This document shows positions 50,701 through 62,912 of a stretch of 64,000 nt of DNA, one piece after another. Position numbers and translations under genes: made by a program. The stretch is from Embiotoca jacksoni (taxonomy: Eukaryota > Chordata > Actinopteri > Embiotocidae): assembly GCA_022577435.1 (NCBI GenBank), contig JAKOON010000011.1, forward strand, positions 12,862,198 through 12,926,197, in the 5' to 3' direction. Every line of letters starts with the position of its first letter. The first letter of the stretch is position 1. A model generated the notes under the pieces. The model did no database searches. It saw only the letters and a program-made list of their open reading frames with translations, and was not told the origin of the DNA.

Positions 50701-52577
50701 CTACGTTGAACACGCGTCGCGTTATTCGCAACATACTAAACATCCGTAGTTGTCGTAACGCGAGAAAATAAATCCAGATGAAGCTTTTGTTTTACCACAG
50801 AAATGAGTGCAAATAGAATTGGAAAAAAAAAAAGAAAAAAAAAAGCTCTAATTATAAAGGTTTCATTACTGCGTCTCACTTTTTTTTTTTTCTTTTTTCT
50901 CACAAAGACTAGCCCCCTCGCTACGTCAACAGGTGGAGGAGACAAGAGAGCAAAAAGTGTTAGTGATCCGTTTCTTAGCATCCCGTGTGCACGCGTGTGT
51001 GACACACATCCCGCCGGTATGCCGTAGCAACCTGGACAGAATTCAATCACACACAAGCCGCAGCTGTAGCAGAAAAGAGAGAGGGGGGTGGGGGGGTTGG
51101 ACAATAATCAAAACAACAAACCAAAAAATAACAAATATAAAACACAACGCTAGAGATAAGCAAATAACTGTAGTTTTTTTTTTTTCTTTTTTTTTTTCTA
51201 GATAGAGACAGCAGAGAGTGGACAACATGGGAAAGTATGAAAGGAAACAAACCAAAAAAGGAAAATAAAAATAAAATAAAAAGAGACAAGGTGTCCATCT
51301 TGGAAGGCTCAGCGGGCTATTCTCCTGGTCACATTCCCCCCTTGAAGGCTGCGGTGGCCCGATCGGGGATAGTAGTGGCTTGGAAAACAATGCCTGACTC
51401 AGGCTAGTGTAGTGTAACAGCTGGGCCACTCTAGTCATCTGATATGCACACATAATCACACAGAAAAAACATACAAAACCAAATTAATAAACTCAGTAGC
51501 CATCCAGCACCAAGTCACGAGGACAAAAAAAAAAGCATCAAGTTAGAGGTGATATAATTATTTTTTTTTCACTGTACACAAGTGAACAACAGTGGCACCA
51601 AAAAAAAAAAAAAAAAAACAACAACAAAAAAAAAAGAGAATTTAGAGAAAACAAGCACCAAAAAAAAAATTAGAGCAAAAAGTCAAGATTTTTTTTAATT
51701 TTCCATTTACAATGTCTAATTTTTTTCTCTCTCCACATAATCCAGCATTTATAGTGATTTTAAATAACGTATTGCAGCTTCAAAAAAATAAATACATTCG
51801 AGATGTTTCGAGACCACCTTGTGACACCAAACAGAAACCTCGGCTTTAGGGTGCTTCGGGAAATTACATATGTACACTTTTAATGAGGCGATACAACACT
51901 TCACCCGTGTCACATAACTTGAAGCAAAAATGGCAAAAAAATAAATAAATAAATAAAAGAACTAACCAATGGCCCAACTTGCCAATTTTCCATGTGACTA
52001 AATAAAAATACCCAGAATTCAACCAAAACAACAACAACAACACCAAAACGATTGAATTCAATGAGAGAAGGTCATAGCAAGTCCACTGAGACATTTAATT
52101 TTTTTTTAAATTTTTTTTTTTTTTATGTCTTACAAATGAAACAGGTTGCACTCACCTTCCGCACATGGCACTACTATCAGAGCTCTGTCAATAAATACTG
52201 TATTGGTGAGATGTTGCGCCACACCAACACTGGACGGCTCTCGGTACTTTATGTAACACACTTTGGACGAGAAAGACAGAGGTGCATTGCTGTGGAGGCA
52301 GGAGAAGAAGAAGAAGAAGAAGAAGAAGAAAAAAAAAAGGCAGGTTAGTTAGCGACTTCTTTATTTTAAGGGTTCCGAGCGGAACCGCGGAAAGGCCGCA
52401 GATCCGCGGCGTCGCCTAGCTGGCCGCGCCGCAAGCGGGGTGGTCTTACTCGGGCGGGTAGAGCCGCAGCTCCTCGATGTCTCCCAGGAAACCGAACAGA
52501 GTGCGCATCTGCTCGCTGCTCACGGCCGAAGACAGGTTGGTGACCTGGACGACGGCGGTCCCGGGTATCCCGCTCAT
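44757..52577 (-). CDS. srek1: SREK1, splicing regulatory glutamic acid and lysine rich protein 1 (complete, 484 residues)
   Basis: Exons in transcript order: 52450-52577, 52156-52289, 49743-49858, 48855-49004, 48548-48726, 47637-47767, 47439-47532, 47227-47331, 46284-46355, 45987-46149, 44757-44939. Every junction keeps phase; the total is 1455 nt including the stop. Role: a nuclear SR-related protein that regulates splice-site choice. Seen: RRM1 in residues 6-87 (GTAVVQVTNLSSAVSSEQMR, then CYIKYREPSSVGVAQHL); a Pro/Ala linker; RRM2 about 165-245 with RNP2 VYVGNL (168-173) and RNP1 RFAFVEF (207-213); the block NHSNNAIVKPPEMTPQAAAK; then RS-rich exons 7-10 and an acidic C-terminal exon. The match to vertebrate SREK1 is close throughout the RRMs. 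The start is the long-isoform ATG at 52577 (MSGIPGTAVVQV). An overlapping ATG at 52584 opens a wrong frame. The C-terminal RS/KE region looks shorter than in mammals. It is downstream of erbin on the same strand, as in human. Confidence 0.96.
46770..47213 (+). repeat. dispersed repeat A, copy 2 (inside srek1 intron 8)
   Basis: Landmarks: GACCATATTTGGACGAGC, GGCCTGTCAGTCAAACC, ATTATTTTCAGAAGGATCGC, CATCATGACTTGTGGGAAAC, GAATGGGAGTCTATTGGAGC and CCCCTAGTGTCCCTCAGTGG. It ends about 12 bases short of the srek1 exon 8 splice donor at 47226-47225 and contains a poly-C run. Confidence 0.75.
48107..48327. mobile_element. palindromic MITE, piggyBac-like (TTAA target site)
   Basis: A 221-bp element whose left end CCCTCGTGTTGTCCTC and right end GAGGACAACACGAGGG are exact reverse complements, flanked on both sides by TTAA (48103-48106 and 48328-48331). 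The arms of about 95-100 bp are near-perfect inverted copies around a short loop (about 48203-48232). TTAA duplication with CCC/GGG ends is the hallmark of piggyBac-type elements. It lies in srek1 intron 5. No transposase frame. Confidence 0.85.
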
Positions 52578-53119
52578 TGTGCAAAATTGGTAAGTGTGGT
52601 AATTATCTTACAAAGTGCGGTAATATTTACACAATATGTATTTCGGAGTTATCCTGCTCGGTGAGGTACACACTAACATCCCGGAGAGGCGGAGTGAGCG
52701 GTCTCAACGTCTTCTTCTTGTTCCACTGCCGGAGAACGGTAATAAACGTTGAGGTGCACTACCGCCCCCTACCGCACGGGATAGCACATTACAGCAGACA
52801 ATGATGGATAGATGGACGGATGGATCGATGGATAAGATAGATGTAATGTAATAGATTACAAACACCTATACAATAAAAAATAAGATAGATTAAATATTTT
52901 TTTGAAAAAGTAAGACCAATGAATAAATACACACACACACATACAGTGCTGCATTATTTTGGGCTGGTGTTGAGCCGACAGCCGTCGGGACAAACGACCC
53001 GCGGTGGCGCTCTTTCCTACGCCGACATCATCCAAAACTTAATCTCCAGATTTAAGAGAGGAACACTTCAAATAATGACAATCGTTCACTTAAATTAAGG
53101 GTTGATTCGATTTGATTTT

Positions 53120-53840
53120 GGTGGTTAAAGGTCAAAAGGTCACCGTGTCCTCACGTCCCTCCGATCTCCACTGGTCCCACCAACGCAAAAATCTCAGGAA
53201 CGACTCGGAGGAATTTCTTCAACCTTGGTACGAACGTTCACTTCGGCCCCCACGGAGGAAACCGAGGCGCTTTTAGGGCCCAAAAGGTCAAAAGCTTCAA
53301 ATCCCCACCTGTCCCGTCCGTCCGTCCGTCCGTCCGTCCGTCCGTGCCGTTGTCGTGAACGCAACGTCTCGGGAACGAGGTAATTTATTCAAATTTGGAA
53401 GCAACTTCCACTTGGGACTCCAGGCAGAATTTATACGATTTTAGGGTTCAAAGGTCAGAGTTGCCGTGACCTCACATCCCACCAATTCGTCCATCACCGT
53501 TCCCATTCATGCGAGATCTCAGGAAGGCCCAGTGAAAATGTCTTCGGATTTGGTTCACCCGGCCTCAACAATGCAGGGACGGGATTTTTGGTGCTCAAAA
53601 GGTCAAGGGGACCGTGACCTCCCGTATTGTCTGTTTCTTGTCAACACGGTATTTAAGAAATACCTTAAAAGACATTCTACAAATTTGGTACAAATGTTCA
53701 CTTGGACTCGAGGATGAAATGGTATGATTTTTTTTTATTTTTTTTTGAGGGAGGGGTCAAAGGTCAATGTGACATCCAGCCTATCCAATCACTCTGTCCC
53801 ATTCGCGTGGACGCAATATCTCTGGATTATCAAACCGGTG
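53120..53840. repeat. diverged tandem array, about five units of about 160 bp
   Basis: The block GGTCAAAAGGTCA or GGTCAAAGGTCA recurs at about 53127, 53280, 53445, 53600 and 53756. Between copies the order is similar: a GTGACCTCACATCCC-like block, an ATCTCAGGAA-like block, an AATTTGGTACAAATGTTCAC-like block and a GAGGATGAAAT-like block. One unit contains a (CCGT)n run (53313-53345). The units are well diverged, so the array is old. Confidence 0.7.
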
Positions 53841-53901
53841 GCGCCAATCCTGTGGCAAAGGACAAACTGAAGACAAAAGAATCGGTGTTAAACAGCATTA
53901 G

Positions 53902-53907
53902 TTTATT
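53902..53907 (-). terminator. erbin: candidate poly-A signal of erbin
   Basis: AATAAA on the minus strand (context GGAAAATAAACTAATGC), about 3.45 kb past the erbin stop codon. Other AATAAA-like sequences occur closer, near 54250, within poly-T-rich DNA. Confidence 0.35.
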
Positions 53908-56900
53908 TTCCACAGGTTACTTCAGAAACAGGTAATTATGTACAAAATCTGGAATGTTGGATAAATGCATATCAATCAATCAATCAATCAATCATCTCAC
54001 TGTGACTGTTTCCAGAGAAACCTTAGAAATACTAGCTATACAATAAAATGGGTGCCTCTGCATTGCAATTTATTGCTGGTTTTACAATCGCAAGTCACTA
54101 ATGCCATTATTAACTCTTTTTCTCAATTTTCTTTTTAGAGTATTTACAATTTGATTAGTAAGGTCTAAAATCCACAGAAGACTGCTAAATAAATAAGAAC
54201 AATACGGGAGCATAAGAAACAAACCAACATGGATGAAGAAAGGGTGAAAACATGTTTTTATTTATTTATTTTTTTAAATCTCCCGAGATTGTCTACGATG
54301 TCAGACTGGGTTTATTTTTTGTGTTTATTTATTTTTTTTCTGCCATGAATATAAAGTGACCATAACCCCAGAAATTCTCCCCTCTAGTCTTAGAAAGTCA
54401 ACAGAAATCCCCAACAAAATTAAAAACAAATATAAATCAATGATTTCATCTGTGTAAAATACAATGTGTGAAACAATTCGGGAAATTATGTTTGTCATTT
54501 GACTGAGTTTAAAATCTAACGGCACAGCTTCTTTTTTTTTTTTTTTAGAACAGCTACCTTACCGTAGAACTATTTTTATTAGCATTATTAAAATTTCGTT
54601 AATTACCACAGTGTTTTTTTTTTTGTTTTTTTTTTAATTATTTTGGTTTGCCGGTGCCACGAGCGTGAAGGTCGAACTCGGTTACAAACAATAAGAGACC
54701 AGTAGACGACACAATCTACTGTCGACAAGTCGAGGGAATGCTATTTGTTAAAACACTGCGGGGATAAAATGCTTATTATATATCGTACAAATAATTCAGT
54801 GGTCACAAATATACTGCTGGAGTTCATGGGGGGGGGGGGGGGGGGGGTGTGACAGGAGGGGGGGGAGGGGGGCGGTGGTGTCGCTTAAAAAGTGATTTCT
54901 CTATCATTTCCATTTCTTTCGGAAACACGTCTCTGAATATTTATTTACTGTTTCAATGGATGAGTATTAACAGGTAAATAAAACGTGACGACGCGGCCTT
55001 TAAAAAAAAAATAAAAATTAAAAATAAAATAAGAAAACCACACTTTTCCTTCCGACGCACTTCTTTGACAAATATTTAAAAAATGTTTTCGAGATGCAGC
55101 TTTGACTGGATTCGTTTTGTTTGTTTTTCTTCTTCTTCCCAACAGTGTAAGTCCATTATGTCACACACACATCATGAGCATTTGGAGAAACTGTAATCCA
55201 CGCAACGACAAGACGGTAAAAAGTCTCAGCCGAAGTGACACAAACTTCTACTCAATGCAGAGATCTTTTTTTTTTTCAGCACTACCATATATATATATTA
55301 TATATATATGCATATATAGAATATGCATATATATGCATATATATATAATATATATATTTCCTGTGCCATTTCATTATAAAAAAAAAAAGAAAAAAAAAAA
55401 AAGAAGAAGATTCTTTTCACAATATAAAAATCATGTAAAATCATCAGGGATTACTAAAAGGTTGTGTGTTTTTTTGTGTGTTTTTTTTTCTCTTTTTAAA
55501 AATGACGTGATTGAAAATAAAGGCTTTAAATATTGCTTTTCAAGCCGTTAACGCTGCAACTGTACTCCGACGGTTGTGAATATGTGAGTATTGCTCGAGT
55601 TCTGGGGTCAAAGCTCCTCCTCCTCCTCCCCCCCGTTCAAACAGTTCAAGGTCTATGGCACTTGACAACTTGTTTCTCCCAATTCTACTCTCTGTACAGC
55701 AGACAACAAAAAAACAACAACAACAACAACAACAAAATAAAAAGATAGAGACGCTGCTCCAGAGTGATGAGTAAAAAGCGCGATAAAACATTTTTACAGA
55801 CAAAAAAAAGGCAACATGTGGTCTTCTCCCATGTAGAAAAAAAACAACAAAAAAAACCAGATGTTGAAACCACCCACGACTGCCTAAAAAGGATGAAGCC
55901 CTTAAAAATAATAATAAAAAAAAAATAAAAAAAATAAAAACGAGTTGAAATCATTCAAATCTCATTCGAATCTCTTTCTTAAAGTTGTCTCCTGCTTTTT
56001 CTTTCGGTTTCGCAAATTTCCAAACTGGCTTTGGTTAGCTGGCATAACCGCCACGTCTTTCTCCGCTTACAGACATTTTTAGGAGAAAAAAAACCTCCAG
56101 CTTCCGCTAGCTTAGCTTCGCCCGACGGTCTGAATTCGGCGGGGAAACAGCCGGCCCCGGCCTCGCGCCTCGAGACCCGCCTTTAAAAACTCTTTAAAAA
56201 ACAAAACAAACAAAAACAACAAAAAAAAAAACGTGCAAATTTCCCAAAATCCCTCGAAACGTGAGGACTGGTGGAACAGATTAAGGCCGAGCAAATGCAG
56301 ACTCCCGTCTCGACTCCCGTGTTCCCACGATGTGTAAATTTCCGTCAGTCTCGTTTGCCGCGTTTCTTCTGACCTCGGGGGGAGGAGGGAAGGGGGGGGG
56401 GTAAATTGCGATCCAATTTCCGCACACCGGTTTCCGGTTTCCGCGATATGCCGAGCGGTCCGAGGACGTCTGGGATGAACCGAGGACAGAAGAGCTCACG
56501 GGGTTGTTGTTGTTGTTGTTGTTTTTTTGGTACGGAAGCGGTGGCGGACGAGTTCCTCTTCTTACCTCTTCTGAGAGGTGGGGGGGAAGAAGGCGGGGGG
56601 GGGGGATAATAATAATTAAAAAAATCTCTCCCGACGAAAACCAAAACCAAACGTCTCCTTGCTCTACATTCGTCTCCACACGGCAAGCACGTAACACTGT
56701 CCTCCAGATATAAGATCGCACGGCGGACCGGGAAAACAAACAAACAAACAAACAAACAAAACAGCTTCAACATTTTAAATAAAAAAAATAAAAAAAAATT
56801 AAATTAAAAAAAAAAAAAAAAAGGCAAACTGGATGACGGGAAGAGAGAGGAGCCCTGCCCCCTAGTGGTCAGATATGTGTCCGTCCGCGGAAAGAAAAAG

Positions 56901-57357
56901 CCCAGTCGTGATGATGATGATGAGAGAAAAAAACAAACAAACAAAAAAAACCAAAAAAACAAGATGACCTGTACAGAGACCACAGTCAGTATTTGCATCA
57001 AAGCACGTCATATCTTCAGCTTCTTTTGTATAAAAATATATATATACCACAGTGATGGCCTGTTGAGGACACGTACTCGCAGGTGTTCGTCTCGCTTCGG
57101 TTCCACTACATTCAGTGGTTGTTGATTTTTTTTTTTTTTTTTTTTTTTTTAAATCTTTTTACCCCCATTTTTCGTCACGGCTCCCAAAAGACCTCTGCTA
57201 TAAATAGTCCCGGCAGGTATCTACAGAGCAGTCTCTCCTCTTGTGTATAAAAAAATATGACAAGTCATCATAAATTTCTCTGTTGTTTTTCTTCTTCTTC
57301 TTCCCCCCGTCGCACCCCCGCCCTCCCACCCTCCCTCCCCCACCGACCCGGTTGAGT

Positions 57358-59743
57358 CTACGCTGGCATTTCTCGTACGATGATCATGTCCACAGTGGTC
57401 GGAAACGTCTTCAGGAGGGCCACCGCGTTCCCGTGATCGATGTTCACGAAGCTGTATCCGTTCGCCTGCGAATGAAAAAAACATAAAAACAAGTTGTTTT
57501 TTTTAAACTGATCACACAACGCTTTTTTTTTGTTTTTGTTTTTGTTTTTGTTTTTGTTGCAGACCTGAAGGATTTTGTCTCCAGGCTGAAGAATCTGGGA
57601 CGCCGGTCCTTCGGGTTGAACCCTCGTCACAAATATACCCTGAAATCACACGATATCGCACGAGATTAAATCCAGCCGTTGACGCTTATTTCTCACGGTA
57701 CTTTTGTGTGAAAAAAAAAAAAAGAAATGAAAATCAGAAGGTGTGAATTTACATTGTCGTCGGGACGGAAGGGGTTCCCCCGGCCTCCCACTCCCCCCGA
57801 GATACTGAAACCCAGCTCGGGATTCTTCTCCACTTTCACGCGGATCTGAAACACACCAACGCACTTTTGTGAGCTATTTGTCAGCTATTAGTTAATGACA
57901 CAATTTCCCAACATTGGTAGCAAAAAAAACAAAAAAAAAACAAAGCAGGAAGTCGAGAGGACGAGGTGAAAGAAAGTGACACGAATTCTGTTAAGTGAAC
58001 AAGAATGTAAGATTTTTACAGCTTCAGATGAAAAGACTTGAAACTCTCTTATTCTGGAGTTAGAAGCGGGTCAGATCTGGGATTAACATGCGATCCGGGT
58101 GATCCAATCAGAAAGCGGTCGGCTGAAAGTCCCGGCGTGAATCCAGTCGAGACACACTTTGAGACGCGGCGAGGGTTCGCTTTAGTTGGACGAGCGGCGT
58201 TAACGCAAATGCGTCCGGGCGGCGACCAGCGGCGACGTCGCCAGTTGGTTCGCGAACGGCCGTCACGAAGCCCCGAGCGTCGGCGCCGTCTTCGCTCGTC
58301 CCGAGGTGTTCGGAGCGGGAAGTGACCGTATTTGGACCGGCTGTGGGATCTGACTCGATCTGATCGGAAACCCGGCGATACTACGTCCCGCGCCCACCGA
58401 TAAGCGGTAACCTGACTGCGCCGCAGGCCTGTCAATCAAACAGACACGTCCCCACCCACCCCAAAACATAGTTTTTGATTCCTATTGTTCTGGGTTTTGT
58501 ACCCTCGTGGTTGAAATGCACTTATCGTAAGTCGCTTTGGATAAAAGCGTCAGCTAAATGAAATGCAATAACGTAATGAAGCTATAATTGCTGACGGGAT
58601 TATTTTCAGATGGACGGCCAGAAAAGTAAAAACATGGAGCGACTTTAGCTAACAACACCGAAATAACTCGAAGATTTTTTTTTTTTTTTCCCTTAAAAAT
58701 TTGATGAGAAGATGAATGGGAGTCAATGGAGGCTTTTCGGAGCCGCCCTCTGGTGGCACCCGGTGGTATCGCAGCTTAAGCCGCTTCCGCATCGGCCTCA
58801 TTTTTCCGGGCCGGAAGCTACTTCCAATTTTACACAGTCAAAGTGAAGGACCAACCAAATCAACTGACTTATTTGATTTCGATATTTTTGTTTGGACCAA
58901 TCCTAGAGCTGCACGACGACCAAACTGCTCAACTGATGGAAATTTTTCTTTGAAAAAAAAAAAAAAAAAAAAAAAAAAGCTTCTCCAGGAACTTTTTTTT
59001 TTTTTTTTTTTTTTAAATCAGTCTGAATGTTGCAGAGCGTCACACGTTGGACACGCACAACATTCTCCACCTCTACAAGTATCCCTTCACGCAAACACCG
59101 TTTCACCTCTTGCTGCAGAGCGTCGAGCGGCACGCGGGGGGGGCCCGGGGGCCCCGGGGGCCCCTGGGACACTTTGAGCATCAGATAATCGATGAGCTGC
59201 TCTCTGGAGGGGTGACGGGCCATCGTCGCCTGGCTCATCTGGGGACGAACAGAAGGGCCCATCTGACCGTTCATCAAAGGCACCTGGAGAAAAAAATAAA
59301 TAAAACACACGTTTCAAACGGACGTCTGTGTTGTTGTTGTTGTTGTTGATTTAAAAGCAAGATTTTCTTCAAAAGATATGTCGCACGACGGTGGCTGCAA
59401 AGCCGCCGCGTGTATTGGGACCTACTTTTCTGTGGGGGTCCAATGTGAAGCTCTGTGGCCCCTGGGGACCAAAAACATCATCCTGAAAGGGAAGACAGGT
59501 GATTACGAAACGGTGTACTCGCTCGGTACAAACGCGCAGGACTATTTAGGAGGCCGACGTGATCATGTTTCACGTCCGGAAACGGCATTAAGGCAGCGAG
59601 GTGTTGATTCAGGAAAAAAACAAAACAACAACAAAAAAAAAAACTTGAGATTAAAGTGAACCAAGCAGCGTGTCATTCGGAATTATTAGCCTCCCGGAGA
59701 TGAAATTAATCTTTGAGATGTTAAAGCAGGGGAAGGGAGCTGT

Positions 59744-59775
<32 letters not shown>

Positions 59776-62700
59776 CACACAAACACTTTCATCACAGCTT
59801 AAGAGGAAAATCTTTTCTTTCTTTCTTTCTTTGTTTTTTTTAATTTCCTCTCTACCGATTCTAACGCCCTCGTTCTAAATCATTTAGACGCACACCTACG
59901 CCACTTACCTTTCTTAAACAACAGATCTCATCCCCCCACACACAACATGAAAGGCTACGAAGTGATTCTGAAGTGATCCAAAAAAAAAAAAAAAAAAAGA
60001 CGATGAATGGAGGTGAGTAAGGACTTGAAGTGCAGTTAAAGGAGGAGAAAAAAAAACACGACGGTTTCACAATCACAGTTTGATTGAAGCGAGTCGAAGT
60101 GGAGAGAAAACGCTCGGGGACGCTTGATTCTGACGTGAAGGAGCCGGGCGGCTTTAAAAGGGGTTCTCGTAAAAAAAACTCGTATTAATGATCTGCTCGT
60201 CAGCTTGTGAACACGCGAAGGTGGGGTTTCCTTATTGAGAAAAAAACAACAAAAAAAACCCCAAAAAAACCGCTCGATTGTCGACTCGGAGTTCAGTTTG
60301 AAACTTTTTAGTCGTCTGATGGATTCTGAGAAAATAAAATGCGTAGCTAGAAATACAAGTCTCGCTTATTACAACCAGACAACTACCCCCCCCCCCCCCC
60401 CACACACACACACACACACGCAGCCCCTTTCATTTTGAGACCGAGTAGTTTTGGCTCAGTGGTTCTCAACTGGTGGGCTCGAGACCCAAAAGTGGGACGG
60501 CGAGACCCTTTTGAGAGCATGCGCACGTGGAAAAACCCCAAAAGTTGAGGCAAAAATTGCCCAAATTTTCAATCTGCAGAACTTCTGCTGTTGCGCTTTT
60601 ATTTTGAAAAGACAAACGTTTCCCATAAAGTCTCCCATCGCTGCCGGCGTCGTAACGACAGCAACTAATGCCGTCACGTCAGCGCTTAGTTCTCATTCTC
60701 GTATTTGTAAACGGGTTTAGGATTTAAATAAGTCCGACTTATTTGAATCGAGGTGAGTTTGCTTTTAACTTCATATTTAGATTCGTCAAAATAGATAAGC
60801 ATCATCAGTTCTGAAAGAAAATGCAAAGCATATGTTAGACAAACATACATAAGTCTTTTATCCAATTGGGTTTTTAGCCTTTTTTGCTCTTTTTTTTTGT
60901 TTTGTTTATTTATTGTTTTTAATAATGAAAGCAGTGTGTATTACTGTACTAATTTTGTGCAATAAATTTGAATGTCTAAAAAAAATTTGGGTCCGAATTT
61001 AATAACTATTAAAAAATAAAAAATAAAAAGAGAAAGAAAAGTGGGTTGAAGCCTGTTGAGGACCGCTGGTTTCTACGGATTTGGAATAATTTGGACATCA
61101 TCTTAAGTGCCAATCAGTGTTTAATCATATTGATCCGTCTCCAGTTCCACCACAGACCGGAGTAAAGTCGCTGATTTGAGACGACATCAAACGAAATAAA
61201 GAAATTTGACGGTACAATTTAAAAAAAAATAAGAAAACCCCTTTTAAAACACTCCACTTCCATTAAAACTAAGAACAATACTTTTTTTTTTTTTTTTTTT
61301 TAAACGCCAATTCTTCCCACTCCGACATCGAGTATCGTAGTAAACAGATTTTTTTTTTTTTTTTTGTGATCATGAGAAATCAGATGTTGAGAACCGAGAC
61401 ACTTTCATTTGTCTGTAAAAAAAAGGACAAGTGAAAGATGATTTCTGGGAGGTGGGAGGAGGGGGGGGGGGGTCTGCGATCGCTTCTCAACATCGGGCAG
61501 AGAAGGAAATGGACATCCAGGCCATTCCTTATCTTTCTTTAAAAAAAAAAAAAAAAAAAAAATTTTTTTGAAAAGGATGTGAAACCAGCGAAGAGGTGGA
61601 GAGGGAGGGGGGGGGGGGTATCTATGAGGTTCGCACACGGTACTCACGCAGAAGCCCGGGGCCACACGGGGCTGTCCGTCCCTGCCACTAAACACCAGGG
61701 AGCCTTGGCTGGCATGCATCATATCCCTACAGCTGCCGTGGTGAGACCAGCTGAGCGGCGCGTTATTGGAATTATAGGAGCGAGACAGCGCGCTCTGAAC
61801 AAGCAGCGCCAATGTGTCAAGAGGCGGCCATGCAATCCGCCCAACGAGTGACGACATATAAAAACAACAACAACAACAACAACAAAAAAGACAACAACAG
61901 AAAGGTTTTTTTTTACAAGCGCATTCAGACAAAACCATGCAGTGAATCACAGGTGCTCTGCACGTAGCTGGCGTCAGTTGGGCTTTTCGGTTTAAAAAAA
62001 AAAAAAAAAAAGGGGGGGGGGCGGAGAATCGATTCACCCGAAATGTCGTCATGCGGTTGTTTTTTTTATTTGCACAGGTTTTGAGATTTGTCTGCGGCGA
62101 GGAAGGGTGCTGACGGGGCGTTTTACTTTTTGAATCCAGCGGTAAGTTGGGAGAAAGAAAAAAAAAATACCTGGATTCATCACAAAAGATCCACCAACAA
62201 ATTCCTTTATTAAATCTTTACTTCGTTTCGGAGCTAGAAAGGTGCGAGGGGAAGGGAAGGGGGGGCTTACAAATAAAAAAAAAATGAAGGGAATAGGACT
62301 CCACGTACCCTCAATTCTCCTCGAGTCACTTATTAATACGTTTGTAAGTCTCCGAAATTTGATTAAATTTATGATAATATACAGTGTGATGACAAACTCC
62401 TGTTTTGTTTTTTCAGAGAATCAGCTATTAAAGCTCACAAACAATACTTCATTAAAATCTGTTTGAACCAGAAATGGATTTAATTTCCCAAAGCTGCAAT
62501 TTCAGATTACAAAATTCGATTTTAGATCTTTTTTTTTATGTTCTGTTGGTTCCATTTGAGAATTCCCTAAAAGAAACGGGACCCCATAAATTAAATTCCT
62601 TTAACTTTCATTGTGTGCGGCCGCAGTGGCGGAAATGAAACGGAAACGTGTCAAAACTAGGACACGAGTTTTTGTTGGGTAATTTGAGTGAACCAAGCCT

Positions 62701-62879
62701 TTAAGGTTGCTATAAAAATAAAAAAATAAAAAAAAACACTTTAAAAAACGCTTCCTGTGCAACAACCTGACTGAAGTTAAAAAATTGTAATTCCTAGCCA
62801 CATTTCTGTTGCAAAGTTTGTCCCATGAGTCATACTGTAAGCACAGTAACCACAATTCAACCTTGAAACGTCAACAATG

Positions 62880-62912
<33 letters not shown>

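Larger units (their letters stand above)
52578..57357 (-). other. erbin 3' UTR and erbin-srek1 intergenic region
   Basis: No coding exon. The region next to erbin (about 53902-57357) is AT-rich with many simple repeats and could be its 3' UTR, ending at the AATAAA noted at 53902. Nearer srek1 it holds the 160-bp array. Also present: a 20-base G run (54828-54847), an AT palindromic run (55289-55356) and (CAAT)n near 53973. Frames of 140-156 codons at 56281-56773 run through repeats and are not genes. Confidence 0.5.

Noticed and set aside
52366..52584. Minus-strand frame from ATG at 52584 in the srek1 first exon
   Set aside because: It is out of frame with RRM1. The ATG at 52577 gives the conserved GTAVVQVTNLSSAVSSEQMR sequence.
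56281..56773. Frames of 142-156 codons next to erbin
   Set aside because: Built on poly-C, CAA and AAT repeats in the probable erbin 3' UTR; no conserved protein.
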